Origin: Hyphococcus sp.
GTDB lineage: Bacteria > Pseudomonadota > Alphaproteobacteria > Caulobacterales > Parvularculaceae
Assembly: GCA_021776245.1 (NCBI GenBank)
Contig: JAJFGF010000002.1
Span: 90,996 to 154,995 of the forward strand
DNA: 64,000 bases
Reading direction: 5' to 3'
Position 1 is the first letter of the stretch; every line of letters starts with the position of its first letter. The notes beneath the pieces are model-generated. The model saw nothing but the letters and a program-made list of their open reading frames with translations, had not been told where the DNA came from and did no database searches. Shown piece by piece: positions 7,881-16,295 of this stretch. The position numbers and the translations under genes are program-made.

Positions 7881-8891
7881 TTATGCGCCGCGCATCGCAC
7901 GCGGGCTTTTGCCGGTCCAGCGTTTAAAGGCGCGCGAGAACGCTGTCGGATCGGAAAAACCGACCAGATACGCTGTTTCTGCGACGGAAACCTTTTTGCC
8001 ATTGAGATAATTGAGCGCCATTTGATGACGCAGATTGTCCAGCAGTTTTTCGAATGTGATATTCTCGGCCTTCAATTTTCTGTAAAGCGTCTGCCGGCTT
8101 AGCCCAAGCCTGCGTGCGATTTGGTCCATTGAGACATCGCCTTTGTGCAGCAGCGGAATTACAAGACTTTCAACCTGTCCGGTGATCGTTACCGATTGTT
8201 CGAGCTTTTTCAAAAGCGCATCCGCGTGCCGACTTAAGACCCCGAATACATAGCGGTTCGGCGTCGGTAATTTTGACGATAGAAATGACCTGTCAACCAG
8301 GAACGCATTCCGATCGCTGCCGAATACAACCGGCATCTTAAAGATGCGATCAAATTCGGCGCTGTATTGAGGTTCCGGAAACGTAAAATGCACGGCCCTG
8401 GCAAAAGCCGCATTGGCGGAACTGTCCGGCGAACCCGCCATTGCCCGTGCAAATGCGGATTCCGCCAGCCGCGGATGTCTGTGATAAAGATCGCTGGTGA
8501 GCGCCATCCAGGCCTGGTCCTGGTCGCGGATGATTTCAAACCAGTCGCCGTGACGATCACCCGTATCAAGGATCAACCGCACATAGCGGTTCATTTGATC
8601 GAAGGCTTCGGCAACGGTTTCGGCCGCCTGAGAAATCAGCCCGACAATCGAGAGTTCCGGCATGGTAAAAGCTTCGCCAAACTGCAGCGCGAGGGCAGGG
8701 GCGCCGCTCAAGTCAATCGCCGCGTCCATCAGCGCCACGTAATCGGCGAGGGCGACGCGATTGTCCTGGTCCAACAAATCGTCGGGATTAATTTGCGATC
8801 GGGCAACCAGCGCCTGCTGATCTGCGCCTTTCATGATCGCAAATTCCATCAGGCCCCTGGCAAAGCCTGCTGCGATGGTCGGTTCAGCCAT
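7881..8891 (-). CDS. AraC-family transcriptional regulator (Arabinose_bd type)
   Basis: 336 residues. Residues about 15-200 match the arabinose-binding-like N-terminal domain of the OruR/ArgR-like AraC subfamily (FGEAFTMPELSIVGLISQAA, then a variable ligand region). The C-terminal ~95 residues carry two helix-turn-helix motifs: ISMDQIARRLGLSRQTLYRKLK-like first helix and VAETAYLVGFSDPTAFSRAFKRWTG-like second one, ending KSPRAMRG. Full length for the family. It is divergent from the DUF4386 gene at 9031 with about 140 bases between starts, so it probably controls that gene and its overlapping partner. The inducer is not known. Confidence 0.92.
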   Translation of the reverse strand: MAEPTIAAGFARGLMEFAIMKGADQQALVARSQINPDDLLDQDNRVALADYVALMDAAIDLSGAPALALQFGEAFTMPELSIVGLISQAAETVAEAFDQMNRYVRLILDTGDRHGDWFEIIRDQDQAWMALTSDLYHRHPRLAESAFARAMAGSPDSSANAAFARAVHFTFPEPQYSAEFDRIFKMPVVFGSDRNAFLVDRSFLSSKLPTPNRYVFGVLSRHADALLKKLEQSVTITGQVESLVIPLLHKGDVSMDQIARRLGLSRQTLYRKLKAENITFEKLLDNLRHQMALNYLNGKKVSVAETAYLVGFSDPTAFSRAFKRWTGKSPRAMRGA

Positions 8892-9030
8892 TAAGTTTTT
8901 CGACCCTGTACCCTTAAGTCATCTAATTGAGTGCTGCTGTCATGTGCCCTGGTCTAATTCGCATGTAGCATTGCTTCGAATATACGCTGTTTTTTGTGGA
9001 TCGCCCCAGCAGATTCATCAAGGATATAGG

Positions 9031-9768
9031 ATGCCCGACCAGGTCAAAGAGACATCGCCGCGCCTAAAGGCCCGCATCGCCGGCGTCTTATATCTGATTG
9101 TGTTCATTTCCGCGTTCTCCATCGCCGTTCGTTCCAATCTTATTGTCAGGGATGATGCTGTGGCGACGGCGCACAACATCCTCGCCTCCGAGCAGCTGTT
9201 TCGCTTCAGTTTCGTCGCCGACCTGATTGCCGGCGCCGCCTATATTGGCGTAACCGCGATCCTCTATGAATTACTTAAGCCAGTGAGCCGGACGATCTCT
9301 TTAACCGCCGCGTTTTTCAGCGTTACCGGCATCGCCGCGTTGCCGGTCAATATGGTAAACCTTTATGCGCCGCTGCTCTTGCTCTCAGGAAAGAGCTATC
9401 TGAGCGTTTTCGAGACAGAGCAGTTACAGGCGCTGGTCTACACAGGGCTGCAGCTGCATGGCGTTGGTTTCAATATAAGCCTGGTGTTTTTTGGATTTTA
9501 TTGCCTTTTGGCGGGATGCCTGATCATTGCGTCGTCATTTCTTCCCTGGTTCATCGGTTTCCTGATGGTCCTCGCAGGATTATCCTATTTTACTCTAACG
9601 TCCGCATATTTCCTGTTCCCGGCATTCGCGGCCCAGCTTGTTCCGTACATCCTGGCGCCGCCCCTCATCGGGGAAGCAGCGCTCGCCCTTTGGCTCGTCC
9701 TGGTTGGCGTCAACGCCGGGAAATGGCATGAGCAGGCCAGCGCATTAAACCATTCGGTCCAGGCATGA
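9031..9768 (+). CDS. DUF4386 integral membrane protein
   Basis: 245 residues from ATG 9031, preceded by AAGGATATAGG. The protein has about six membrane segments and the family features of DUF4386: an early ARIAGVLYLIVFIS helix, a conserved ASEQLFR motif in the first loop, LYELLKPVSR, and a final helix ending LVGVNAGKW. Function is unknown in the family. It is read away from the AraC regulator at 7881-8891 and overlaps the next gene by four bases (ATGA), so the two form an operon. A second DUF4386 protein with the same motifs is at 28889-29608. Confidence 0.9.
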   Translation: MPDQVKETSPRLKARIAGVLYLIVFISAFSIAVRSNLIVRDDAVATAHNILASEQLFRFSFVADLIAGAAYIGVTAILYELLKPVSRTISLTAAFFSVTGIAALPVNMVNLYAPLLLLSGKSYLSVFETEQLQALVYTGLQLHGVGFNISLVFFGFYCLLAGCLIIASSFLPWFIGFLMVLAGLSYFTLTSAYFLFPAFAAQLVPYILAPPLIGEAALALWLVLVGVNAGKWHEQASALNHSVQA

Positions 9769-10223
9769 CCCCGCAATCGCCTGACATTCGACCGTTCCTA
9801 TTGTTTTGGATCGTCTCCTTCATATTGTTGCTTTGGGGTTTTGCCGGGGCGTCAATATATATTGCGCTATTATTCGAAACGCCGGAAGAATTTGCTGCGT
9901 CAGCAGAAGACGCCGCCCATGCGGAAATCTATGCGGATTATGTGGCCAATATTCCCGCCTGGGCGATTGGCGCCGGGATCGCCGCCGCCGCCGCGCGTCT
10001 ATTTGGCGCCATTGGCCTGTTAACACGGCGCGCCTGGGCGTTACCGCTCTATGTCATCTCGCTGGCATTTTTCCTCGCAGCCTTGTACCGCGCATTTGTT
10101 CTTTCTAATGCGGCAACCGCCATGAGCCTGCCGCATATCGGCATTCAAGTCGTCTTTACCTTGCTTACGATTTTTGCGATCTGGTTCAGCTTCACGATGA
10201 AATCAAAAGGCGTGTTGCGTTGA
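9765..10223 (+). CDS. Small four-helix membrane protein coupled to the DUF4386 gene
   Basis: 152 residues; its ATG overlaps the stop of the preceding gene (ATGA), which implies translational coupling. Four hydrophobic segments are visible at about residues 10-30, 65-85, 92-112 and 122-142. A loop rich in Ala and Glu (about 36-60) follows the first helix. No catalytic motif is apparent and I do not recognise the family. The tight overlap suggests that it works with the DUF4386 protein in the inner membrane under the same AraC control. Confidence 0.78.
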   Translation: MTPQSPDIRPFLLFWIVSFILLLWGFAGASIYIALLFETPEEFAASAEDAAHAEIYADYVANIPAWAIGAGIAAAAARLFGAIGLLTRRAWALPLYVISLAFFLAALYRAFVLSNAATAMSLPHIGIQVVFTLLTIFAIWFSFTMKSKGVLR

Positions 10224-10361
10224 TCCGCGCCGTTTGGTGTGTGCGGCAGAGGAGGCGCCGGGCGAACCAAATTTACCCGACCGGCGCCGCGAAGGACGCG
10301 TCGAAACCGCCGGCGAAAACGTCACGCAGGTTCAGCCGGCGGGTTGACGTCATCGCGCGGC

Positions 10362-10811
10362 TCACTCGGTACGCCCGTTTTGAGCATACAGGAGCCCAGG
10401 GGTTTGTCGCGGCGATATGGGTGTTCGCTCAGCGTCGTGAGCCGCCTGTTCGCTCGCCAACGCAGTAATGATGCCGAGTAAATATTTTCGCGTGTTTTCA
10501 TCTAATATCGTTTCGAAAGCACAAACCACTTCGAGACCCTGGGGCGTGGTCGGGCTGAGCTGGGCTGCAGCGTTCTTCTCACTGGCGCTCGGTTTACTCA
10601 GGCCGCGAAAAAACTCGCTGACGTCAATGTTCAAATTGTCAGCGAGCTGAAATAGCCTGGATGCACTGATGCGGGTCTGTCCATTTTCATATTTCTGTAT
10701 TTGCTGCGGAGATACGCCCGCCGCAATCGCCAGCGCATGTTGCGTTACGCCGCGCCAGGTTCGGATCGAGTGAAGCCTTCTGCCGACATGTAAATCAACG
10801 GGATGAGTCAT
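10362..10811 (-). CDS. XRE-family helix-turn-helix regulator
   Basis: 149 residues. Residues about 9-65 are a Cro/C1-type HTH: GRRLHSIRTWRGVTQHALA, AAGVSPQQIQKYENGQTRIS, and LFQLADNLNIDVSEFF. The C-terminal half is longer than in phage repressors and of the type found in many chromosomal alphaproteobacterial regulators. It overlaps the small upstream gene at 10808-11077 by four bases, so the two are probably co-transcribed. Targets are unknown. Confidence 0.9.
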   Translation of the reverse strand: MTHPVDLHVGRRLHSIRTWRGVTQHALAIAAGVSPQQIQKYENGQTRISASRLFQLADNLNIDVSEFFRGLSKPSASEKNAAAQLSPTTPQGLEVVCAFETILDENTRKYLLGIITALASEQAAHDAERTPISPRQTPGLLYAQNGRTE

Positions 10812-11077
10812 GACAATATCACTGTGGTTGGGGCCTTGGCTATCGCTGCGAGCGCAAAGCGTTGGTTTTTTGTTGGACTGGCGATATCGATGTAAAATTG
10901 TTCGCGCTCCGCGCCGGAAAAACGACCGCCATTTGCAATTTCCTTAAAGCGCGTGCGTTCCATTGCCTGATCGCAGTCCAGGGTTTCTGTCGCCCTCTGG
11001 ACGCCGTTGTTTTGGCGCGGGCCGATGCTGGCTGTTAAGTGGGTCATTGTGAATCTCTTCACCCTAAATGCGCGCAT
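10808..11077 (-). CDS. Small protein of unknown function, coupled to the XRE regulator
   Basis: 89 residues from ATG 11077, which has AAGGAG seven bases upstream; an internal ATG at 11047 has a weaker site. Its stop overlaps the XRE start by four bases. The protein has no membrane segment and no recognised motif; a charged middle (MERTRFKEIANGG, EREQFYIDIAS) suggests a small soluble helical protein. Co-translation with the regulator raises the possibility of an antitoxin-like or accessory role, but nothing in the sequence shows that. Confidence 0.55.
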   Translation of the reverse strand: MRAFRVKRFTMTHLTASIGPRQNNGVQRATETLDCDQAMERTRFKEIANGGRFSGAEREQFYIDIASPTKNQRFALAAIAKAPTTVILS

Positions 11078-11212
11078 GCAACGGCTCCTTCTTCATTCTG
11101 GCGCCCCGCTTCGTGAATTGTTTCAGGCATTGATCTGCCAACCATGGCGCAAACATAAATCTCCCACATGCCGAGACATCCAATAGGCGCCTTATATGCA
11201 CATCACGCTGAC

Positions 11213-11626
11213 TCACCTGCCAGGAACGTCTTGTTTGCGGAGGAGCTTGTGAAGCCCGGTAATGCGCACCAAATCTTTAAATGCCGAATACGCTACTTTG
11301 TCCGATCTCTGAATAAACCCGTCTCGCTGGTCTAACTCCGGTGCGTCCCACCGCCATAGAGCAATCTTGTATGCAATGTGGTCGTCGTTCTTGGACCGTA
11401 TTGTCGTTGCGGTGCTCATCAACCTTTCCTGCGCTTCAAACAAGTTATTGTTGTGTATCTCAACTTCAGCTTGAGTGTGCGGCAATTTGATGAAATCCTG
11501 ATTGCGCCGTTCCAAATGCGTCCATAAATCAAAAATTGCTTCGAGCGTATCGACATTCGGGGCTGCGCGGGCGTCGCGTTCCCCGGCGTCGATCATTTTT
11601 TTTATATCACGCTGTGACTGATGCAT
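11213..11626 (-). CDS. Hypothetical soluble helical protein
   Basis: 137 residues, ATG 11626 with AGGA nine bases upstream. The composition is polar and helical (DIKKMIDAGERDAR, LEAIFDLWTHLERR, EIHNNNLFEAQERL). No signal peptide, membrane segment or recognised domain is visible. It is transcribed towards the XRE pair but separated from it by about 135 bases. I cannot give a function; codon use looks normal for the window, supporting a real gene. Confidence 0.6.
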   Translation of the reverse strand: MHQSQRDIKKMIDAGERDARAAPNVDTLEAIFDLWTHLERRNQDFIKLPHTQAEVEIHNNNLFEAQERLMSTATTIRSKNDDHIAYKIALWRWDAPELDQRDGFIQRSDKVAYSAFKDLVRITGLHKLLRKQDVPGR

Positions 11627-11799
11627 TTTTTAGGTCCTAACCCATTCTACTCAACTATATGTGGTGATTTTGGCGCTCATTGACATCACGGGAATTAAGT
11701 GACGAGGATTGCGCGACGCATCTGATGTAACGTGAATGCGGTCACGCATTTGCACCGACGTTGCGGCAAACTGCTTTAGATATGAAGCCAGCCGGTAAC

Positions 11800-11812
11800 G
11801 GGGGGGGGGGGG
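11800..11812. repeat. Homopolymer of 13 G
   Basis: Thirteen consecutive G, the longest homopolymer I noticed in the window, about 170 bases upstream of the start of the gene that ends at 11213. It does not lie in a convincing coding frame. It could vary in length by slippage or be an assembly artefact. Confidence 0.9.
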
Positions 11813-12028
11813 CGTGTGATCGAACGCCCCGGCGAACGAAAATCCGTGTTGGCGACGTTTGAAAATGACTTTGATACAACATCGAGGGACCCCATGTGTA
11901 TCGTGTATTACATTTTATGAGATATCTCGGCGGTCAGAACGGCGTATGCCGTGAGGTGCGAATATCTGGTGTTGCAGACGTCAAAAACATAGCGCACCCG
12001 GACGAATCACGATTTGATTGAAAATCAG

Positions 12029-12065
12029 ACTGCGTTGTTCATGCGTAAGGAGTGAACAACGCAGT
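12029..12065. repeat. Perfect 12-bp inverted repeat with 13-base loop
   Basis: ACTGCGTTGTTC at 12029-12040 and GAACAACGCAGT at 12054-12065 are exact complements. The loop ATGCGTAAGGAGT contains AGGAG. No T run follows, so it is not a typical terminator. A structured RNA, a protein site or a relic of a mobile element are all possible. Confidence 0.75.
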
Positions 12066-12542
12066 GCTCGGTCGCATCGAGATATTTCAAGGCATTAGAG
12101 GCTGGCGCTCATTGCCTGCGATATGAGCTTGGTGTTTGGTCAATACGAGCCACGCTTGGTTCTTCCGGCGCGCTAAGCCGCGCCTGTGGCCGTCGCATGC
12201 ATATAGCGCTGCAGACCCAAAACAAAACCGCGGAACCAAATTCCCCGAGATTTGTTGGCGCACCGAGGAACGCGTCATCGATGGCGCAAACGCCGCAATG
12301 ATGGAAACGGCGCGGTGATTGGAAGCAAACTGCGGATCGCGCTTGCTATTTGTCGCTCATTGCGTCGCCGCCATCGTGCCGCTCATTGAACCGGAATTCT
12401 TTAATCCCGCGGCGAACGCTCGTCGGGAGTGGAGTATCCTTCAATAATATCCGGTGAGCAATGCCAGGAGCGAAGTATTGAGTGTCGTTTTTATTTTTAT
12501 AGTGAAAGTATAAACGCAGTTGAAGATGTACAAAACATGCTA

Positions 12543-12556
12543 CCCCGTTAACAGGG
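12543..12556. promoter_or_regulatory. Candidate palindromic operator before the LuxR gene
   Basis: CCCCGTTAACAGGG is a near-perfect palindrome centred about 40 bases before the ATG at 12590. That position would suit autoregulation or control by another regulator. It does not match the classical lux box closely. Confidence 0.25.
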
Positions 12557-12589
12557 ACTGATGAGGGCTGATTATATTTGTGAGGATGA

Positions 12590-13318
12590 ATGTCAGATCG
12601 TATTGATTTATTTTTGGAGGGTGCGCTTGAAAGCGCAAACAGAACGGAGTTGTCGAAATTTTTTAAGCATTTCATGAACGCCAGGTTTGGTTTTTCAATA
12701 GTCGGTTATTTTCTTTTGACCGACCGCGGCATCCATACACATCTGAAAGACAGCATCCGTTATCATAATTTTCCGGAAGGTTATATGGAAGATTATGTTG
12801 AGAACAGGCGTGATTATAACGATCCAATCCTGAAAGAGGCGCACAGATCAAACTTCGGTTTCCATTGGTTTGACCTGGAAAGGACCCACGGTTTGTCAAC
12901 GGAAGAGAGAAGATATCTTGATCGGATAAAGAGTAACGGTATCGACGATGGCGTTTCAGCGCCTGTGTTCGCCAAGCCGGGCCGCCTCGCGTATTTCTGC
13001 TTGACAGATATCGGGAAGGTTTTCCCATTCAATCAGTCGGAATTGCATACGGTGCAGATGATTTGCCAAGAATATCACAATTTGTATGAAGGATTCAATC
13101 AAGCGGAAAACATCTACGAACTGAGCCGCAAAGAGACAGTTGTGATGAACTATATTTCTCAAGGTAAAAGCAATGCCTTTATCGCGCTTGAACTGGGAAT
13201 TTCATCGCACACTGTAGATACGTTTGTTCGCCGATGCTTCCTGAAGCTGCGCGCGACAAACCGCATTGACGCCGCCGTCAAGGCGCTTAGCAGCAATCTC
13301 ATATGTTACGCGGATTAA
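12590..13318 (+). CDS. LuxR-family quorum-sensing-type regulator (solo)
   Basis: 242 residues, ATG 12590 with GAGG upstream. Residues about 20-165 are an autoinducer-binding domain, and about 175-240 a LuxR-type HTH (LSRKETVVMNYISQGKSN, ALELGISSHTVDTFVRRCFLKL). Aligning by eye to TraR, the ligand-pocket residues Y61, D70, P71 and W85 are kept as Tyr69, Asp78, Pro79 and Trp93, but the usual W57 is Tyr65. No luxI-type synthase gene is in the window. The protein may read another cell's signal or a different ligand. It is a cytoplasmic transcription factor that presumably dimerises on binding. Confidence 0.9.
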   Translation: MSDRIDLFLEGALESANRTELSKFFKHFMNARFGFSIVGYFLLTDRGIHTHLKDSIRYHNFPEGYMEDYVENRRDYNDPILKEAHRSNFGFHWFDLERTHGLSTEERRYLDRIKSNGIDDGVSAPVFAKPGRLAYFCLTDIGKVFPFNQSELHTVQMICQEYHNLYEGFNQAENIYELSRKETVVMNYISQGKSNAFIALELGISSHTVDTFVRRCFLKLRATNRIDAAVKALSSNLICYAD

Positions 13319-13444
13319 AGCGCCGCACGACGTTAAAAGCGGAGCCCTTAACCTGGCCCCGCGCTTTAGCGCGAGGCATATGCCGCGCGGCGCAAATTGA
13401 TCCGCGGCGTTAACGCTTTCACAACCATATCAATGCAACTCAAA

Positions 13445-13472
13445 GTTGCAACCACCTGCACCCGGTTGCAAC
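13445..13472. promoter_or_regulatory. Two GTTGCAAC palindromes 20 bp apart
   Basis: Perfect 8-bp palindromes at 13445-13452 and 13465-13472, their centres 20 bp (about two helical turns) apart, with a further GCAAC just upstream. This is the arrangement of a double operator. No gene starts close by in either direction, so the role is unclear. Confidence 0.3.
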
Positions 13473-13475
13473 TGT

Positions 13476-13529
13476 GGATCGGATCGCTGCTTTTCTTTGG
13501 CTACGATACGGTGATCCGATCCCTTTTTT
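13476..13529 (+). terminator. Hairpin followed by T run
   Basis: GGATCGGATC at 13476-13485 pairs with GATCCGATCC at 13513-13522 across a 27-base loop, followed by CTTTTTT. The T run supports a rho-independent terminator, although the loop is long. It would end transcripts from the LuxR gene about 160 bases upstream. Confidence 0.45.
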
Positions 13530-13714
13530 CCGGCGATCGACGCGCACAACACGCCGGGCGCTGACAAGAGCGCCATAGAACTGGCGGCCGAGAGCATCGT
13601 GACAGCGCGGGAATGTATCGATGAGTGCAACTTTTATTATATTTTAAAGATCACATACTACCTATGCGATGCTGCCGGGTGCAGGTACGCAAAACTATCC
13701 GCGGGCCATGGATC

Positions 13715-13742
13715 GTGAGAGGCCCTGAAATGGGCCTCTCAC
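13715..13742. terminator. 11-bp hairpin, terminator-like
   Basis: GTGAGAGGCCC at 13715-13725 pairs perfectly with GGGCCTCTCAC at 13732-13742 around TGAAAT. TAAATTT follows, short of a proper T run. It is a strong hairpin in an otherwise gene-free region. Confidence 0.45.
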
Positions 13743-14068
13743 TAAATTTGGCGTTTTCGAAAAGGACGCAGCAGATCGCTTGCGATCAATTTCGGCGTGC
13801 TGGCGCACAATTCGTGCAATTGTCGCCCGGCAAACGGGTCATCCGATTTTGCAAGCAATCGCGGCAGTGTTGCGTGTTGCGTAAATCAAACGGAAACCAG
13901 GTAGCGATGGATGTTCGGCGCATGCCTCAGCATGCGGCGGCAATCTTGAAATCCGGCGCGTTCCGTCCTGTGGCGCGCCATCTCGAAGAACCGAGCGGGC
14001 GCCAATCGGAAACGATGCTCGACGGTTGCGCTCCAGCCGACAATGCCGTCCGGCGCGCCGGCGCATTT

Positions 14069-14145
14069 CCGAAAAAGTGTAAGGCGGTTTTCCGGCCGGA
14101 ATTGCGCTGGATCATCGGTCGATTCCGTCTAGTTGCCCGATGATC
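14069..14145. repeat. Dispersed intergenic repeat, copy 2
   Basis: It contains CCGAAAAAGTG...GGTTTTCCGG at 14069-14094 and GATCATCGG/CCGATGATC at 14110-14145. These are the two palindromes of the copy at 4122-4261, here closer together. The inner stretch tcgattcc.tcta is also shared. It touches the stop codon of the PilZ gene. Confidence 0.65.
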
Positions 14146-14759
14146 TAGCCGGACCGTTTGGCGTTTTCATCGGGGCATGCGACGAGCGCGTCCACGCTAT
14201 CTGATGATAAATCGGAGCCGGGAGGCAGGAATTGAATTCCATGAACCTCGCCATTGCTGTGAACGACTTTACCACGCATTTTACCCAGCGTGACAGTCGC
14301 GCCCAATTCAATATCAGCCTTGCATTTAATTGCGGCGCCGGCCAGGGACATGTCTATAATATCACATTGCACAGTGCCCTCGCCAATATGGCATTCAATG
14401 TCCGCATTAACCGATGCCGTGCGCGTGGTCGTGCGATATTCCGGACGCAATTCGGTGATCTCGTCCATTTGTTCCAGCTTTGGTTTTAGCATATCGGCGA
14501 GCATCGCGCGTTTTGTTTCGGTCATGTTGAATTTTACAGCAAAACCGCCGTCAAACAGACGTGAGACATTTCCTTCAAAACGTCTGCCGCCATATAGCTG
14601 GATCACGATGCAATCATTAACATCGACCTCCAGGTCCGTATAAACCCCTACGCCGCCCGCTGATAAATCAAACACGAGACCTTCGCCGGCCGTCTGGTTG
14701 TTGACGAGAATACGGGCGCTGATCTGAGTTTTGAGCCGGGGAAAATCCCGCCGTTCCAT
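14145..14759 (-). CDS. Tandem PilZ-domain protein
   Basis: 204 residues from ATG 14759 (a GTG at 14783 would add eight). The N-terminal domain has the c-di-GMP motif MERRDFPRLK, then FDLSAGGVGVYTD, matching RxxxR and D/NxSxxG. A second PilZ-like domain from about residue 105 has YRTTTRTASVNADIEC and IIDMSLAGAAIKC, with a degenerate first motif. This suggests a cytoplasmic c-di-GMP receptor whose second domain may be structural. It stands alone on the minus strand. Another PilZ domain is in the signalling protein at 23476, but there is no sequence link beyond the family. Confidence 0.88.
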   Translation of the reverse strand: MERRDFPRLKTQISARILVNNQTAGEGLVFDLSAGGVGVYTDLEVDVNDCIVIQLYGGRRFEGNVSRLFDGGFAVKFNMTETKRAMLADMLKPKLEQMDEITELRPEYRTTTRTASVNADIECHIGEGTVQCDIIDMSLAGAAIKCKADIELGATVTLGKMRGKVVHSNGEVHGIQFLPPGSDLSSDSVDALVACPDENAKRSG

Positions 14760-15221
14760 ACTGCAATTCCCATTACTTAGCACCCTTTTTATACGACCAC
14801 CGGTTTAGCGGAGCTTTATCGACATCGCCTGAACATGTTATGATAAAACTGATTAAACAGTAATATCTATTATTAACTATTAAAATTCAATGGATGGGAA
14901 GTACGGAAGAAATGCAGGTGAATATTATAGTTCCGGCAATGGACGTCTCTGTTTGCATCGGCCTGTACACAGCCCCGAGACGTTATTGAAAACAGCGCAC
15001 GCGACGCCATATTTTCGAGATTTTTCGAGGCTTTGTGCAGTCAGCCGCCGTCCTGCATAGCCTTCATCAAGCTGACCTGCTCAAAGGCTCGCATGCGACT
15101 TTGGTTTGCGACTTCAAACTGTTCGAACGAATTTGATCGAATGGCTGACGCGCCGCCGCCAACGATCAACAGGAAAGCATTTATCCGCCGGAAAGACAGC
15201 TCGCCGGCGCCGGCATTGCCG

Positions 15222-15452
15222 CTGTTGAAATTGGGCCCGCAAATCGCAAAATTAGCCGGGAGGATACTGAGCCTCCTGCGCATTGCGGCCAACAAGGATT
15301 TCGACCAGGTTCTCTGCCTTGTTCAATCAGGCAAATTGGCGATACATATCGATCGGACCTGTTCATTGGAACAAACTGCCGACGCGCTGCGCTGTTTCAG
15401 CGAGGCGAAAGCCGGCGGCAAAATCGTGATTGCTGTCGATGGCGATCGTTGA
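15222..15452 (+). pseudogene. C-terminal fragment of a medium-chain (zinc-type) alcohol dehydrogenase/quinone oxidoreductase
   Basis: The frame from about 15222 reads LGPQIAKLAGRILSLL, then QVLCLVQSGKLAIHIDRTCSLEQTADALRCF and AGGKIVIAV. This is the normal ending of MDR-family dehydrogenases (the VEAGKL.PVIDRT.PL..AAEA and GKVVI blocks). The cofactor-binding Rossmann domain and catalytic domain are not found upstream in any frame, although a short LAGAGIAAVEIGP stretch in another frame at about 15195 could be a relic. Upstream codons in this frame look random. I call it a decayed or truncated copy. Confidence 0.55.
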
Positions 15453-15482
15453 ATTTCATCGCGCTGTTTACAGGGGACAATA

Positions 15483-16295
15483 GTGACCAAAACCACAAGC
15501 GAGTTCACAGGCGACATTCCGGAAAATTACGATCAGCGGCTGGGCCCGATCATTTTCGCGCCTTACGCCAATGATATTGCGCGGCGCGCGGGAGCGCTAA
15601 AGCCCGCGCGGGTTCTTGAACTTGCCGCCGGCACCGGCATTGTCAGCCGCAAACTAAAAGATGCGCTTGGTCCTGATGCGCATTTGACCGTGACCGATCT
15701 GAACGCGCCGATGCTGGAGGTCGCGAAGGCAAAATTCCGCGACGGTGAGAATGCAGCCTTTCAGACAGCAGACGCCATGAAGCTCGATTTTCCCGATGAT
15801 TTCTTTGATCTGATTGTCTGCCAGTTTGGCGTGATGTTCTTTCCCGATAAAATTGCGTCTTTCGGTGAGGCGGTGCGGGTTTTGCGCCCCGGCGGCGCCT
15901 ATCTTTTTAGCTGTTGGGGTTCCCTTTCGGAAAATCCGTTTGCACAGATCGCGCAAGGCGCTTCAGAAAAGTTCTTTTCCGAAAATCCGCCGGGATTTTA
16001 CCGCATCCCGTTTTCATACCCGGATCCGGATGCAGTCAGAAAAGATTTGCTGGAGGCTGGTTTTGATGATGTGCAACATGAGACGATTGAATTTCAAAAA
16101 ACAGTGCCGGACTGGAGGCATTTCTCTCATGGGGTGGTTTTTGGCAATCCACTGATCGATGAAATTAAGAGTCGCGGCGGCGTCGATGCCAATGACGTTG
16201 CGCGCGCTGTTGAAAATGGCTTGCGCAAGGAATTTGGCCCGGAACCATCGTCAATGCCGCTTAAAGCAACAATCTTTAAGGGCCGCTCGCCTTAG
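15483..16295 (+). CDS. SAM-dependent methyltransferase (Methyltransf_11/25 type)
   Basis: 270 residues from GTG 15483, with AGGGGACAATA upstream. The SAM site is VLELAAGTGIVSR (about residues 41-53), followed by the acidic VTDLN, ADAMKLDF, and the FDLIVCQFGVMFFPDK strand with the post-motif VLRPGGAYLFSCW. The C-terminal third (PFSYPDPDAVRKDLLEAGF...) is the variable substrate domain. Full length for the family and cytoplasmic. It follows the MDR fragment by 30 bases. Substrate unknown; ubiquinone/menaquinone-type or small-molecule methylation are both possible from fold alone. Confidence 0.9.
   Translation: MTKTTSEFTGDIPENYDQRLGPIIFAPYANDIARRAGALKPARVLELAAGTGIVSRKLKDALGPDAHLTVTDLNAPMLEVAKAKFRDGENAAFQTADAMKLDFPDDFFDLIVCQFGVMFFPDKIASFGEAVRVLRPGGAYLFSCWGSLSENPFAQIAQGASEKFFSENPPGFYRIPFSYPDPDAVRKDLLEAGFDDVQHETIEFQKTVPDWRHFSHGVVFGNPLIDEIKSRGGVDANDVARAVENGLRKEFGPEPSSMPLKATIFKGRSP

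Larger units (their letters stand above)
11627..12589. other. 963-base intergenic stretch without a convincing gene
   Basis: The only open frames are short and antisense to each other. It holds a run of 13 G at 11800-11812, a perfect 12-bp inverted repeat at 12029-12065, and a 14-base near-palindrome at 12543-12556 just before the LuxR gene. Base composition is uneven. It may be eroded coding or mobile DNA, but I recognise no source. Confidence 0.6.
13319..14144. other. 826-base stretch without a convincing gene
   Basis: An open frame on the plus strand at 13625-14143 has no ribosome site and runs through a dispersed repeat, so I do not call it. On the minus strand a reading broken by one stop (about 14050-13745) looks faintly protein-like but matches no family I know. 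The region carries paired GTTGCAAC palindromes, two hairpins and the second copy of the dispersed repeat, each listed separately. Confidence 0.55.

Noticed and set aside
13625..14143. 172-codon plus-strand ORF
   Set aside because: No ribosome site, runs through a hairpin and the dispersed repeat, and has shuffled composition.
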